The notes under the pieces: model-generated
Database searches by the model: none
Seen by the model: the letters and a program-made list of their open reading frames with translations, nothing else
Told to the model about the DNA's origin: nothing
Shown here: positions 37,387-48,400 of the stretch, in pieces
How positions within the stretch are numbered: the stretch's first letter is position 1
Layout of the letters: the number at the start of each line of letters is the position of its first letter
Made by a program: the position numbers and the translations under genes
NCBI GenBank assembly: GCA_030248215.1
Contig: JASANG010000231.1
Location: 1 to 64,000, forward strand
Direction: 5' to 3'
DNA length: 64,000 bases
DNA from: Enoplolaimus lenunculus
Taxonomy: Eukaryota > Nematoda > Enoplea > Enoplida > Thoracostomopsidae

Positions 37387-37826
37387 AACTAATTGAAGGG
37401 TAATTGAAGAAGGGTTGAAAGGATTTGATAAACGCAACTGAGCGATAACATTATACTGGGGGTTAATTGACATCAAGGCTGACTATCAGAGAATCATGCT
37501 GTTTGTTCGGGGGATCACACTGCTTAAATGCGTGGGCGGAATTGCAATAACGACGGGTGTAATTTAAACTGACGTAGTAGCAACCACATGGGCTTTTCGT
37601 TATGCTTGCTACAAAATACAAAAGTTTACTGCACTATTATACTAATTTGTACTAATTGCATTCTTCTAGAAACGCTTCAGCGCACTATATCTGGGGGGTA
37701 TGTGCACCTCAGAGCGCCTAACTATAATACAAATACGCATTTGGGGTTTACTTCAGGGATGAGCAAAGAACTGTAAGACATGCTGAAAACGCATTAAACT
37801 TACGGGGGAGGTAACTGATTTAAGGG

Positions 37827-37872
37827 CGGAATAAAAACCAAGACATAGAATAAACTCAGTGAGAATAAATCA
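37827..37872 (+). terminator. Candidate poly(A) signals of the Kazal gene
   Basis: Three AATAAA hexamers are clustered at about 37829, 37851 and 37864, some 440-480 bases after the stop codon. They are the first such group downstream. Confidence 0.5.
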
Positions 37873-37980
37873 ATCCAATGTTTCAAGGCACAGACCGAGG
37901 AGAGTAATATCGCGTCGTGTTCTGTTCACATTTTCTATTAGCGCATTTTTCGGTACTTGCACCAAGAAATTAAAAAAGCT

Positions 37981-37986
37981 CTTTAT
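37981..37986 (-). terminator. Poly(A) signal of the Gly/His/Tyr-rich precursor gene
   Basis: TTTATT on the plus strand is AATAAA on the minus strand, about 52 bases after the stop codon at 38038. The Kazal and precursor genes therefore end tail to tail, about 110 bases apart. Confidence 0.6.
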
Positions 37987-38037
37987 TGCACTTGTATCAT
38001 AAAATCTATAAATTGCACTATTTTCATTTTCTCAATC

Positions 38038-39083
38038 CTATTTCTTCTTGTGGCTGTATCCGCCATAGTATCCGCCACCATGCGGGAAATAGCCGAATCC
38101 TTGCCCGTAATGGTGAGGTCCACCGTATCCGTACCCACCGTAGTGTCCGCCGTAGTGTCCACCACCATAGTGAGCGCCTCCGTAAGGATGGTAGCCACCA
38201 TAGTGAGCTCCTCCGTAAGGTTGGTAGCCTCCGTAGTGATAGCCGTAGCCTGGTGCCCCGTACGCCGCTCCATGATATCCATAGCCGTGATATGAGGGTG
38301 CGTAATGACTACCGTAGCCGTACGATGTGTAACCAGCGTTGTATGGCAGTGAGCGTTTAGATCGGCTGTCTAAAATTGAACAATAGAGTAGAAGTCCGGA
38401 ACACCGAGCCTATTTCAAATTTTGGGGTTCCCGCATTTTTTAATCCTAAGGTGAGAAGTGGTCCCGTTTTGAAGCGGAGGGAAGAAGTTGCTACGTACCA
38501 TCGAATTTCCATGCTCCCATTTTGAAGCAGGGAAGACGTGGGTAGTTCCCGTTTAAGTTTCCCGAGTTTCCAAATTGAAAAGGGGCACGTGCCAAGAAAT
38601 TTTGGGCATTTCCATGTTCCCCGTTTCCGAAAGTTTTCCACGACTTTCGTTGAAAAAAGTTGGCTACGTGCCAACAAATTTTGGGCAGTTTTTCCCCGAG
38701 TTTCCAAATTGAAAAAAGTTAGGGTACGTGCCAACGAATTTTGGGCATTTCCCCGACGAATTTTGGTCATTTCTGTGCTCCCATTCGCGAGGGCTACGTG
38801 CCAACAACTTTGGGTGTTTTTTGTGCTCCAACCTAACTATGTGTATGTACAGATGCAGTGTATACAAGCCAATGTATATAAGTATATAAGTCCCCAATGT
38901 ACGGAGGCCAATGTACAGAACATGAAACTAAAAGCATAAGTTCATACGTCCCACAGAAAATCGCTCCGCCCTTGAAGTCCTAATGTATGGAACGTGGAAT
39001 ATTAAAAACAACTTACGTAGTGGTGCAGCCGAGACCACGACAACGCATGCAGCAAGCAAAACGGCAAATCCAGAAAAATGCAT
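38038..39083 (-). CDS. Secreted Gly/His/Tyr-rich peptide precursor
   Basis: Two exons on the minus strand, 39083-39017 and 38369-38038, encode 132 residues. Exon 1 is a signal peptide, MHFSGFAVLLAACVVVVSAA, ending at a C|GTAAGT donor in phase 1. Exon 2 follows TTTTAG and begins HSRSKR, giving a furin-type RSKR site. The remaining roughly 105 residues start SLPYNAGYTSYGYG, continue with repeats such as PYGGAHYGG and GGHYGGHYGG, and end YSHKKK. Signal exon, intron phase, cleavage site, total length and TATA distance all match the precursor at 3501-5067, so the two are probably paralogues or share an ancestral plan. Histidine replaces the arginine-rich spacing of the first, which might suit metal binding or pH-dependent activity (inference). 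It may be an antimicrobial peptide or a cuticle protein; no exact family is recognised. Confidence 0.88.
38564..38826. repeat. Imperfect tandem repeat in the precursor intron
   Basis: Four diverged copies of acgtgccaacaaattttggg, each linked to a 'gtttccaaattgaaaa' or 'ttccccg' block. The intron is otherwise unremarkable. Confidence 0.75.
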
Positions 39084-39192
39084 AGTGACAATTCGAAGAC
39101 GAGGAAACCAGACGAAATAAAAGCTGACAGACGACCGAGGCCAAACTGTGCGAATATAATAAAACTGAATCGAGAATGTCATAATTTGTGGA

Positions 39193-39202
39193 CCTTTTAT
39201 AC
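39193..39202 (-). promoter_or_regulatory. TATA box of the Gly/His/Tyr-rich precursor gene
   Basis: The minus strand reads GTATAAAAGG about 110 bases upstream of the ATG. Confidence 0.65.
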
Positions 39203-39534
39203 TTGCGACACCTATGTAATAGCTGATATATGATTTGAATATTTAAATCAAAATTTAAAGCTTAAACAATAACTAGTTTCAAGAAACTTAAAGCCACCTG
39301 CGCAATATCTTGTAAGCTTTTGAGGAAACTTGCTAATAAACAACAAGTAATAACAGCTTGCTATTGATAAACAAAGGAAGTTTGTAGCAAACACGATTAC
39401 CAGCTTAAGTAAGAAAAGCGATAGTGTCCGTTTGTAGAATTAAAGTTATCAATTTGGGAACACTTATGCAGATTTGTAAACGTCCCGATCCCGCAGGCAC
39501 AAGCTTAGGTTTCTGAAAATATTTACGAAACCCT

Positions 39535-39850
39535 CCATGGCCTGAACTAAGCCTTTAGTCTAAGCCAAAGCATAATTCTCGAATGTGGGAGTAAATTGCG
39601 CAAGAGCCAAGTTCTGCCTTTAAGCTTTTGAGGGTTTCGTCTAATGTATAGAACAAGGCCGTAACAGCAGGGTAAGTATATTCCTAATAAAGGCTGTGCC
39701 TAAGCTCAAGCCTAATTGTGAAGCGGGGCCTAAACCTAAAGCTTTAGTCCAAGACAAACCCATGCCAAAAAATTCGGCAAAAGTTTAAGCTTATTCTAAG
39801 GTGTAGCAGTCCCGAAGAAAAACGTTCCGCCCTGATCTTCACGAGCCAGG
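39535..39850. mobile_element. TTAGGC-rich MITE, one or two copies
   Basis: A segment from about 39655 (ggccgtaacagcagggtaag) to 39846 (gaaaaacgttccgccctgat then cttcacgagcc) matches the family's order of parts. About 39535-39640 may be a second, shorter copy. Confidence 0.65.
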
Positions 39851-40811
39851 GTTTCTTTGACGCGAATGTTTGCTTGAGCCAACTTCAATCTTATAACGTC
39901 GGAGCATATGCTAAAACTTGAAATATGTTCTTTTTGTGCAAAAATCAAGTTTTACGCATTTAAACCGTCGAAGACTCCAGAAGAGCTAGTTCGTTGAATG
40001 AAACATGTTTCATAAAATAAGCTTATAGCAAAGATTGTACTGAAACTTTAGCACATTGCAAAATATCCTACGATTCAAACGATTTTCCAATATTTATTTG
40101 TAGTTATTTGAGGGATATTTTGTACCTTAATCGAGCTGTATTTTTTGTACCACTGGCACAAGTACATTGAATAAGTTTTATACAATGACGAAAGCTTTAA
40201 TTGCCGAGATTTAGCAAACGTTCGACATCATAGCAAATTCAGCATTTTGCGTTACGTACCTTAGGCTTCAGTTCAAATTCCTGGTCAGGCAAGAATTCTG
40301 AAAACTTTTTGAGGATACACGCTATATAAAATCGAGATCAAAATTCTAAAAGAAATGTTTTTTGAGTATCAAGCATAGTTTTGGTTCCTGAATTAATAGT
40401 TTTACTGTGCTGTGAAACGAGAACGGGGCTTGCCTATATAGCTTAACACCAGACAACGCTGTTCTGGGGCGCAGTCAGGATTTCATCTCGTGTCAGGAAA
40501 ATTGACCTATGCAACAAAAAGCAGACATTGAAAGGGTCACACAGACAGGGTACGCATCTTATAAGCCGGCTGGATTTGAAACGTATCAACATCTATTGGT
40601 AGCATATGTTTAAGAAATATGGAGATGAATAAAAAGGTAATGCCTAAAACTAAAGTTAACTGCTGGAAGTGATTTTCAAAAACATAAAGCTCCAAGCAGA
40701 AATGGAACCAGAACCCCGGAACACGCTCTTAATGAACCAACTCTCTAACCGTCCGGACCACATCAGCCGTTATTGAGCTTTTAAGTACGCTCATACTGTC
40801 AATTAAAATAT
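39851..40811. other. No gene seen
   Basis: AT-rich spacer. There is a short CCGGACCACATCAGCC block at about 40752, without further support as a feature. Confidence 0.5.
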
Positions 40812-40819
40812 AAAACAAG

Positions 40820-40957
40820 CAGTAGCGGATCCAGGATCTTAAAATGGGGGGGGGGAGCAAAATTTCACAGGTAATAAACTTATTTTTGACCCACACGCAA
40901 ACCACGAACTATTGTCACAAAATTGCTATATAATTTTTGTCGAGGGATCCGCCATTG
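40820..40957. mobile_element. 138-base hAT-like MITE with perfect target duplication
   Basis: Ends CAGTAGCGGATCC and GGATCCGCCATTG, flanked by AAAACAAG at 40812-40819 and 40958-40965. Includes a G-run and the block aaaatttcacaggtaataaa. A truncated reverse copy lies at 52854-52921. Confidence 0.9.
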
Positions 40958-41089
40958 AAAACAAGTTTAAATATGAAAGGTATGCCAGTTTTCTGTGTTG
41001 TAAAACAATCATCAAATCGTGATTTTCGATTGGACCTTTTATATAGTATAGTTCATTTAGGCAATGTGTTTGATTACTAAACTTGGACA

Positions 41090-41805
41090 CTTGTACAGTT
41101 GCCAAACACGTGCTTATTCTTTTAGGCGTATGCTTAGGTTTACCTAAAAGGTTTACACAAGTTTACAAACGTATTAACCTCAGCCATTGTCCAAGCCGTA
41201 AGCCTAATCCTCAGCCCAATCGTAAGGTTAAGCCTTAGTCTTAAATGTCAGAGGAAATGTACAAGAACCCGAAACTTGTAAGAAACACTGATTCACTGCG
41301 GATTTAAATTTTAAACATGCACAATTAATACATGCGGTGTTCGTTTTGTTTACTCGCTATGACGTCACAAACTGTTTTCGTGAAATTAAAACGTATCTTC
41401 AGATCATTTCGCTGTTATTTTGTACATATACATATTTTTCACGAATGGACTCGTTATTTCGAACTTGTGTGCGCTGGGTTCAACTATATGAAGAAACTAT
41501 GAAAAGCAGCCGAAGAAACTATACAAGCATCTGTTTTCTCAACAAGGTTTAGCGTTTAAACATGTAGACATCATTTCGGAATTCTTGCTGTCCATAAAAA
41601 TTTAGTTCTGTCACTTTTAGTGGCGTAAACAGTAGATTAAGCGTATTCCTAAGCCTAAGCGTAAGCCTAAACGTTTCAAAAGCGTATTACTAAGCCTAAA
41701 CCTATTAAGCCTAAGCCTAAGCAAAGAAATGTAGTTTAGAATGTAAAGCCTACTCTTTCCAGAAACAGGGACGGCCCTGAAAGTAACATGGGCCATTTAG
41801 TTTGT
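41090..41805. repeat. Two TTAGGC-rich MITE copies
   Basis: About 41110-41235 (ttttaggcgtatgcttaggt, ccgtaagcctaatcctcagc) and about 41625-41805 (cctaagcctaagcgtaagcc, ending ggccctgaaagtaacatggg). The stretch between them holds no supported gene. Confidence 0.6.
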
Positions 41806-42018
41806 TGAGGACATCGAGTTTGTTCGTTTCAAAGACAGTTGTGACACAATTGGCACCGATTATTCGGTTTTCAGAAACAGGGCGGGGAGAATGTTAGAAT
41901 ACAAAGATGCTTGTACCTACTATAAACTATAAAACTGCCAGATATAAATTCAAGCGTACATAAAAGTTTGTATCTGTACGAATATATATACATTTTTATC
42001 GCGAACACACAGTAACTA

Positions 42019-42465
42019 CTGTAGTGACCCTAATAAGAGGGGGGACTGATATTTATTTGGCCTCCCCAGAGGGTACCCCCCTTGTTATTCCGTTACGGAC
42101 TGTTATTTATTTTTAACCCACGCTCCGCCGCCCTTCGTTACTGATATATATATCCGGTACCGCAATTATCAAAATTAAACGTCTATTTGTCTTGTGTCAA
42201 TAGCTTGAGCGATAATACAAGGTTAATATACTTAGGAATGTACATTCAAAATTAAGTAGGTACGCTTTAAAGTTTCGAACACAAATTATTTGGTCCTGGA
42301 GTCATTTATGTGCTACAATTAGGGTTAATTGACATTTATGGATTCTAATTAGGGTATAGGGACCCTATCCGCTTACGGACTCCTATTAGGGATATGGATT
42401 CCTATTGATTCGGACTCAAAATGGGGACCACTCTTATTACCTCCCTCTTATTCGGGTCAATACAG
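42019..42465. mobile_element. 447-base TA-flanked MITE, copy 1
   Basis: Ends CTGTAGTGACCC and GGGTCAATACAG are inverted and flanked by TA (42017-42018 and 42466-42467), as in the Tc1/mariner superfamily. Sub-terminal motifs are aataagaggggg and the repeated 'acggactc' unit. No coding frame. Confidence 0.8.
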
Positions 42466-42642
42466 TATGTATGAAGATAATAATTTCGTGCTCGATTCTA
42501 GATTAGTTTTATGCAATATGAACTTTTATTCAACGTTCAGCTTTGATCTAAATAAATATATTTGTCGAGATTTATCTTACAGGCTGAAGCTTTGAGTTCG
42601 GTTGAACTTAGGCTGTTCTAAATTAGTACACTGAAGCCGTTA

Positions 42643-43089
42643 TTGTAGCGACCCGAATAAGAGGGGGCTGATATTTATTTGGCCTCTACAGACGATACCC
42701 CCCTCCTTGTTATTCGGTTACGGACTGTTATTTATTTGTAACCCACGCTTCGCCACCCTTCGTTGCTGATATATATCCGGTATTGCAATTATCCGTTGAA
42801 TCAAACGTTTATTTGCCTTGTGTCAATAGCTTGAGCGATAATAGAAGGTTATATAGGAGTGTACTTTCAAAATTTAAGCACTCTTTAAAGTTTCGAACTC
42901 AAATTATTTGGTCCTGGAGTCATTTATGCGCTACAATTAGGGTTAATTGACATTTATGGACTCTAATTTGGGTTTAGGGACTCTATCCGCTTACGGACTC
43001 TTATTAGGGATACGGACTTCAATTGATTCGGACTCAAAATGGGGACCCCCTTTTTAATACCCCTCCCCGTCATACTCGTGTCAATACCG
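42643..43089. mobile_element. 447-base TA-flanked MITE, copy 2
   Basis: Same length and order of parts as copy 1, ends TTGTAGCGACCCG and CGTGTCAATACCG, TA on each side. The two copies differ by scattered substitutions and small indels that cancel in length. Only about 180 bases separate them. Confidence 0.8.
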
Positions 43090-43619
43090 TACTTAACAGT
43101 GTCACATGCTGCAATCTGTGCTACATGTATAGATGGGGCCGGACCGTTTTTCTTGAGAGTTAATCTTAAGTTATTGTTTTAATTCTTTGTTTAGGTTATC
43201 GGTCCAGAATTATGTCTCGGCTTACTCTCAGAATATTTTTATACAAAATTATTTGAGTTTTACAATAAATATAGCAATGAATTCGTATGTATTTCAGCAA
43301 AATCTTACGTGTCTTTCTCGTGTACAACACATTCTGGTAATACCAAGGCTTTTAGGTTAACAACCATACCGACAATTCAATTATCGAGAACTAAGTCTGT
43401 AAAGGTTTAGGTATAAGCTTAGGCATATACTGTCTAATTTTATAGCTAGCAGTTCGTGTTCTTTTAAAGTAAAGGTGCTGTGAATGTGGATGCATGGAGG
43501 CAAGTAAAAACCTCTTGTTGAAGCTGCACAAAATACTGACGTGTATATAGTGCTTTCCTATGCGGCAGAAGTAAAAACACAGAAAAACCAAGATATATGT
43601 TTCAGAAATGTTAACATTT
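43090..43619. other. No gene seen
   Basis: AT-rich spacer with one short TTAGGC-like patch at about 43405-43430. Confidence 0.5.
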
Positions 43620-44370
43620 TTATTATCAGTCTGGGAAGGAACCGGGACTCCAGACCTTTCTGCTAAGCAGCTGCAAAACTGGGTTATGTGTGGTTTCGAA
43701 TTGGCAACCGTCTGCGTGTCAGTCCGGAGCCCGCATGTTCATCTGCTTCCATCGTCGACTATAGGCCGATATAATTTCCTCTGGTGCTATATGTGCACTA
43801 GTATATACATGAGTCTTAACATTACACACTCTGCACATAAACAAGCTACACCGCGCATACTCACATGCTCCAGGACAAGCATGTCACACATGCTGACATA
43901 CCCCAGTTTTCAACATGGTCGTCCCTTGGCCGTCCACTCTGTCAGTCTAGGTAGGAACCGGGACATCAGACCTTTCTACCAAGCAGCTGGAAAAGCGGGC
44001 CAGAGCGGGGATCGAACTCTCAGCCTACGGATTCTTAAAGCGAGAACTCTACCACTGCGCTACGTAGCCCGCCTGTCCAACTGCATTTTTCGTCGACTAT
44101 ATTTGTCGACCGTATGCTGCCAGCTAGCATACATACAGTGCACTGCACTATATTGCATGTGCACATAACGGACAAGCATGTCTTATATGCTTACACACTC
44201 TACTTTGGACTGGATACGTTGTTTGAAGCGCGGCAATTTACCATTGCGTCCACGCAGTAGCCCCCGTGTCAGTTTAGGTAGGCACCGGGACTTCAGACCT
44301 TTCTACTACGGAACTGGAAAAGCGGTTTTTGGTGGTTTCGAACTGGCAGCCTATTTTCGACTGGATGCCT
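43620..44370 (-). mobile_element. Three fragments of a tRNA-derived SINE
   Basis: Blocks at about 43628-43715, 43938-44075 and 44265-44360 share, on the minus strand, a body containing CAGAAAGGTCT and CCCGGT(T/G)CC. The middle block keeps the tRNA-like head at 44075-44005: box A TAGCGCAGTGG and box B AGTTCGATCCC. The head does not fold as a normal tRNA (no U33 before the anticodon, weak T stem), so I read it as a SINE. The 186-codon open frame across here has no domain. Confidence 0.65.
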
Positions 44371-44446
44371 TGTTGGAAGCGGCTAAATTCGTACATGTAG
44401 CAAAAAAAGATCAGATTGTTTAAGGTGAAAACGTAGAAACTGCAGC

Positions 44447-44830
44447 TGAGTGTGATGCGACGTGGCTTAGTGGTAGCACGCTAGACCGAGAATATGTCGG
44501 CCATTTGTCATTCGATCGAAGCCTCGCAATATCGCCCTCATTTTCAGCTGCAACCCCTGAAACTAAAAACGTTGTACCCTAGAATACTCAACTTATGACA
44601 TGCTGTTAAAGCCGCGAGTCTTCGTCCCCTATCTACCGAGTAACACGGTTTGCCGGGAAAGTTATATTTTTTTATTATGTCATCGGTTTCTACTTCTCAG
44701 CACGCGTTCATTAAGAACTGCAGTAAAATTATTTTGAAGTTTAGAAAATTTAACAAAACGCCTGTGCTAACTGTCAGAACTACACGGTCTGCGTGTCCCC
44801 TGTACGGTTCAAAGTTTTGGGCTACAGCGA
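44447..44830 (+). mobile_element. tRNA-headed SINE, second family
   Basis: The head at about 44455-44530 has box A TGGCTTAGTGG and a box B-like CATTCGATCG. The body contains cccctatctaccgagtaaca and cggtttgccggaaag-like sequence and ends with gtcagaactacacggtct. A reverse copy of the body sits in a TRMT13 intron at 49001-49258. Confidence 0.65.
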
Positions 44831-45129
44831 GAATGGAACATTGGTCCGATAGCGCTCGAGTCAAACATGCTACCGCTATCCACGTTAACAATATTGCAAA
44901 AACTTCATATACCGGTGTATGTGAACATCTTTGACATTCTTTGCTTTAGATTCACTTACCATGGTCATATACCGGCATCCGTTTCTTTCATGCGGTCGTC
45001 CGAAACCGCGAATTCAAATCCAAAAATCTATGGGTTTGCTATTCGCAGTGCAGACCCTTAGCCAGCTCACCTTGCTTAGGGACTAAACAAAATTCTTCAA
45101 AAGGGGCTGAGCCAGTTCTGTCCCCTTCT

Positions 45130-45300
45130 ATCTTTGGGCCCGTTGCAATGCCCATCTCGATGTTACCTTCAGGTTAGAACTACACGGTTTGAACGACCTT
45201 TTCCGAACTTTTGTCAAAGGTTTGGATCACGCCGGGAACCGAATCTTGAACTTGAAGTCGTGTCAAGCATGCTACCACTACACTACGTGGTCAGTTGCAA
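45130..45300 (-). mobile_element. tRNA-derived SINE fragment
   Basis: On the minus strand the head (about 45298-45225) reads box A TAGTGTAGTGG and box B-like GATTCGGTTCC. The body shares tagaactacacggt with the element at 44447. It ends about 120 bases before the TRMT13 start codon. Confidence 0.6.
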
Positions 45301-45421
45301 AATAAAAAAATTATAACATTTGTGTACTTGGTGTTGTAACTGAATTTCACGTCGTAGTCCTTCAATCAGTCACATTCTGCAGTCATCAGATCTGAATGTT
45401 TAATTTTTATTATATTGCTCG

Positions 45422-48400
45422 ATGACTGGCATCATTGAAATGACAGGGTTGAGCAGTTCTAGTGAACACCGGCGCTGTTCCTTTTTCTTAACTCGGAAGA
45501 AACGATATTGTCGAATGTTGGTCAAGCGAGATAAACAGTTTTGCGGAGAACATGCAACATCAGAGCAAGTGAGCTTTTTGAATACGTTTACCATAGTTAC
45601 GTTGTTTTTTCAATCTTATATTATTATTGTTTTCTTGAACGGAATAGGACCTTCAACACTCGTGATTTAGAATGTTTTAAAATATTTCGATATTGTGCAA
45701 AAAATTTCTGAGACTCGAAAAAGTCTCAAGTTTCAGATCAAAGAATTTGAGACTGACTCACTAATTTAGGGTGCAAACGGAATTCTGGTTCCGGTTCCAT
45801 CATTTGCTCACCTTCAGATATGGTACTAAAAATTACGATAAAATTTAAATAGATTTCATTAGCATATTTCGCTTCCGTGGATTATGAAAATGTAAAATAC
45901 AGCAGATAAAGTGAATACCTGTCTCCAACCAGGGTTATTTCACCAATAATGTTGCAAAAAAGAATATTTAAGTGAAGTTTTCGGTGGCATGTATTTTTTA
46001 TTTTCATATATCAGGGTGCAACCCGAATTCCGGTTCCGGCAATTTTTAACCTTTTGGTTCCGGTAAATGTTTGCCGGGATTATAGATTCCGGTATTAAAC
46101 TTTGGTCGATGGAAATTAAGATATTTTTCTAAAAAATGACGATAAAATTTAAGTACTTTTCATTCGTATAGTATGTAAACCTTGACAATCGCCGAATATA
46201 AACCATCGAAAGTAGATTTCGCTTCCGTACGTTATGAAATTCTAAAATACAACAGATAAAGTGAATACCTATCTCCAACTAGGGTTATTTCACCAATAAT
46301 TTTACAAAAATATATTATAATAAATTATTCGGTGGCAAATTATTCTTGTAACACCAGTCACGTATATAGGTTTTTTTGCAATCACACATTACATAAATTA
46401 TTTAAATATTTTCTGTTCTTCAGGTACCTGATCGAAAACGAATAGCTTGTCCTTTAGATTCAAAGCAGTGAGTAAGTTTATTGCGTTGCATATTTAGCAT
46501 AGATTGAACTCTTCCGCTTCGATATGCGTTTGTTTAACAACATTGTTCTTATGTTAAACTATTTTTATGCACTAAAAACACGTATGTATTTAAAACGTAT
46601 TATTAATGTCGTTACTAGTATCTAGCATATTTCTTCAGTTGCATTTGCATAGATGACTATAAAAAATTCTGCAGCTGGTTTAAATATAAAGAAAGAAACT
46701 ATACACATGTTTCGCACAGAATCCATTAGTGCATTCAGGAAAAGTAGATTCAACAACTATCTATGATTTGAAATGCAGCCGGTTATAACATCACCAAATA
46801 TACTGTTAGTTTTAAATCTTTTGTTTTTGCTGTATATGTGTCCAACTGCATGCTTATGATGTTTATATCTTTTTTACTTACAGCACTATTTATGAAGATG
46901 AGTTGATAAAGCATCTGAAGAAATGCAACTCAAGAACAAAAACCGATCAGGTATGTGCGTTCTTGCTTTTTAGTGGTGTTTTAAATGTCAACGTATGCCA
47001 GATTGCACTTAACGGTTCATCCGTAATTATATTTAAAGAATGGACACTGCGTTCCAGGTCTTTTTGATTGTAAATGATTAGCTTTAAGCACTTACAAACT
47101 TTTTGGATTATATATTTGTCGAGCGCACGAGCTGATACACATTATGTTATGTTGGGTTAGGTACTATTTTAGGAGTGGTGCGAAGAAAATGTCAATGTAA
47201 TACCAGTTGACACATCGAGGAAAGTATGTTTTGTAATTTGTTACTTAGCATTGCTGAGTTATCAAATTTGTTTCTCGTAATTAGTTGTTTATTGAACTTG
47301 CCATCGGAAACACTTCATTATGTATATGCATGGTGTGACCGGACATCCGGTTCCGATTTAATATCAGGCAAAACCTATATCTGTATCCGGTATAAAGTTT
47401 CCGAATACCGCATATTTACTAGTGGTCATACTGTTAAGCTGCTTTTGACATGTGAACATAATTATTTAACATCTTTCTGCGAGTATTTTTTTGAAAAGAT
47501 TATATAAAATGAAAAATCAAAGGTAACGATTCATTTTAATTCTGTAAACATATGCTTTGCGAGACTCAATTAGTTTCAACAATGCTCATATTTACATCCT
47601 ATATCCGGTCGCACCGTGGTATCCAATTAATTTGGTTAGCATTTTTCAGAAACTGACGCTGGTTGAGTTATCTAGGTCGGAGCTAGATTGTTTGATCACA
47701 AAATGTAAAGAACTGTATGAAGGTATGTTGAAGGCCTCCGTTAAAATATACCAGGCATTAAGGTGGTGACGAAATTTGTGTGGGGCAACAAGTGGAAAAT
47801 TTATACGTTCTTAAATATAACCTGCAACTAAATTTTAAATATAATATAAAGTAACGTTATTTAGATGAAATACAATTAATTCAACAGTGACCGTGTGTAA
47901 TTCGCCGTTCATTCGCTTCGATACAGAATTTCTGGACCGCAATATTGAAAGTTTGTCGTTACCGTTGTAATTTACGTATAGCTTCTAGCTCGTTTCGCTT
48001 GCGAATTTTCATCAATTGAGAGGCTCGATCCCAGAGCAACCCGAAAATACTCTTGGAATTTAATATATGCTTACAAAATGACGTCTGACTAGTTTAGCTC
48101 GCTCCGCTTGCGAAGGTTTCTTTACTGTTTTAACCTCTGTTGTAACTGGTTGCTGCCCAGATTTATCATTCAGAGCCATGTCAAACTAACACTTTATATT
48201 GAACTTGATACAATAAGCGTGTGGCGTTTCGATCGCTTCGCTCGCTAAGTTTTCTATTTCTTTCCATTGATCGTTTAAACTTTTGATTTCACTTCCAAAA
48301 TCCGTCGTTGACAAAATCTAAATTATTCACTCAGACAAAGGATTTTTCTATTTTTTGAATAATCTACTTTATTTTTAACATTTTTAAATTCTAGGCATCC

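Noticed and set aside
41090-41805. A true telomere or chromosome end
   Set aside because: The TTAGGC units are degenerate, short, dispersed and bounded by transposon-like ends, with genes on both sides.
44005-44075. A functional tRNA gene on the minus strand
   Set aside because: Box A and box B are present, but the anticodon loop lacks U33, the T stem is weak, and the same body recurs beside it as in a SINE.
43608-44168. 186-codon plus-strand frame
   Set aside because: It runs through SINE fragments, has no domain, and its opposite strand carries pol III boxes.
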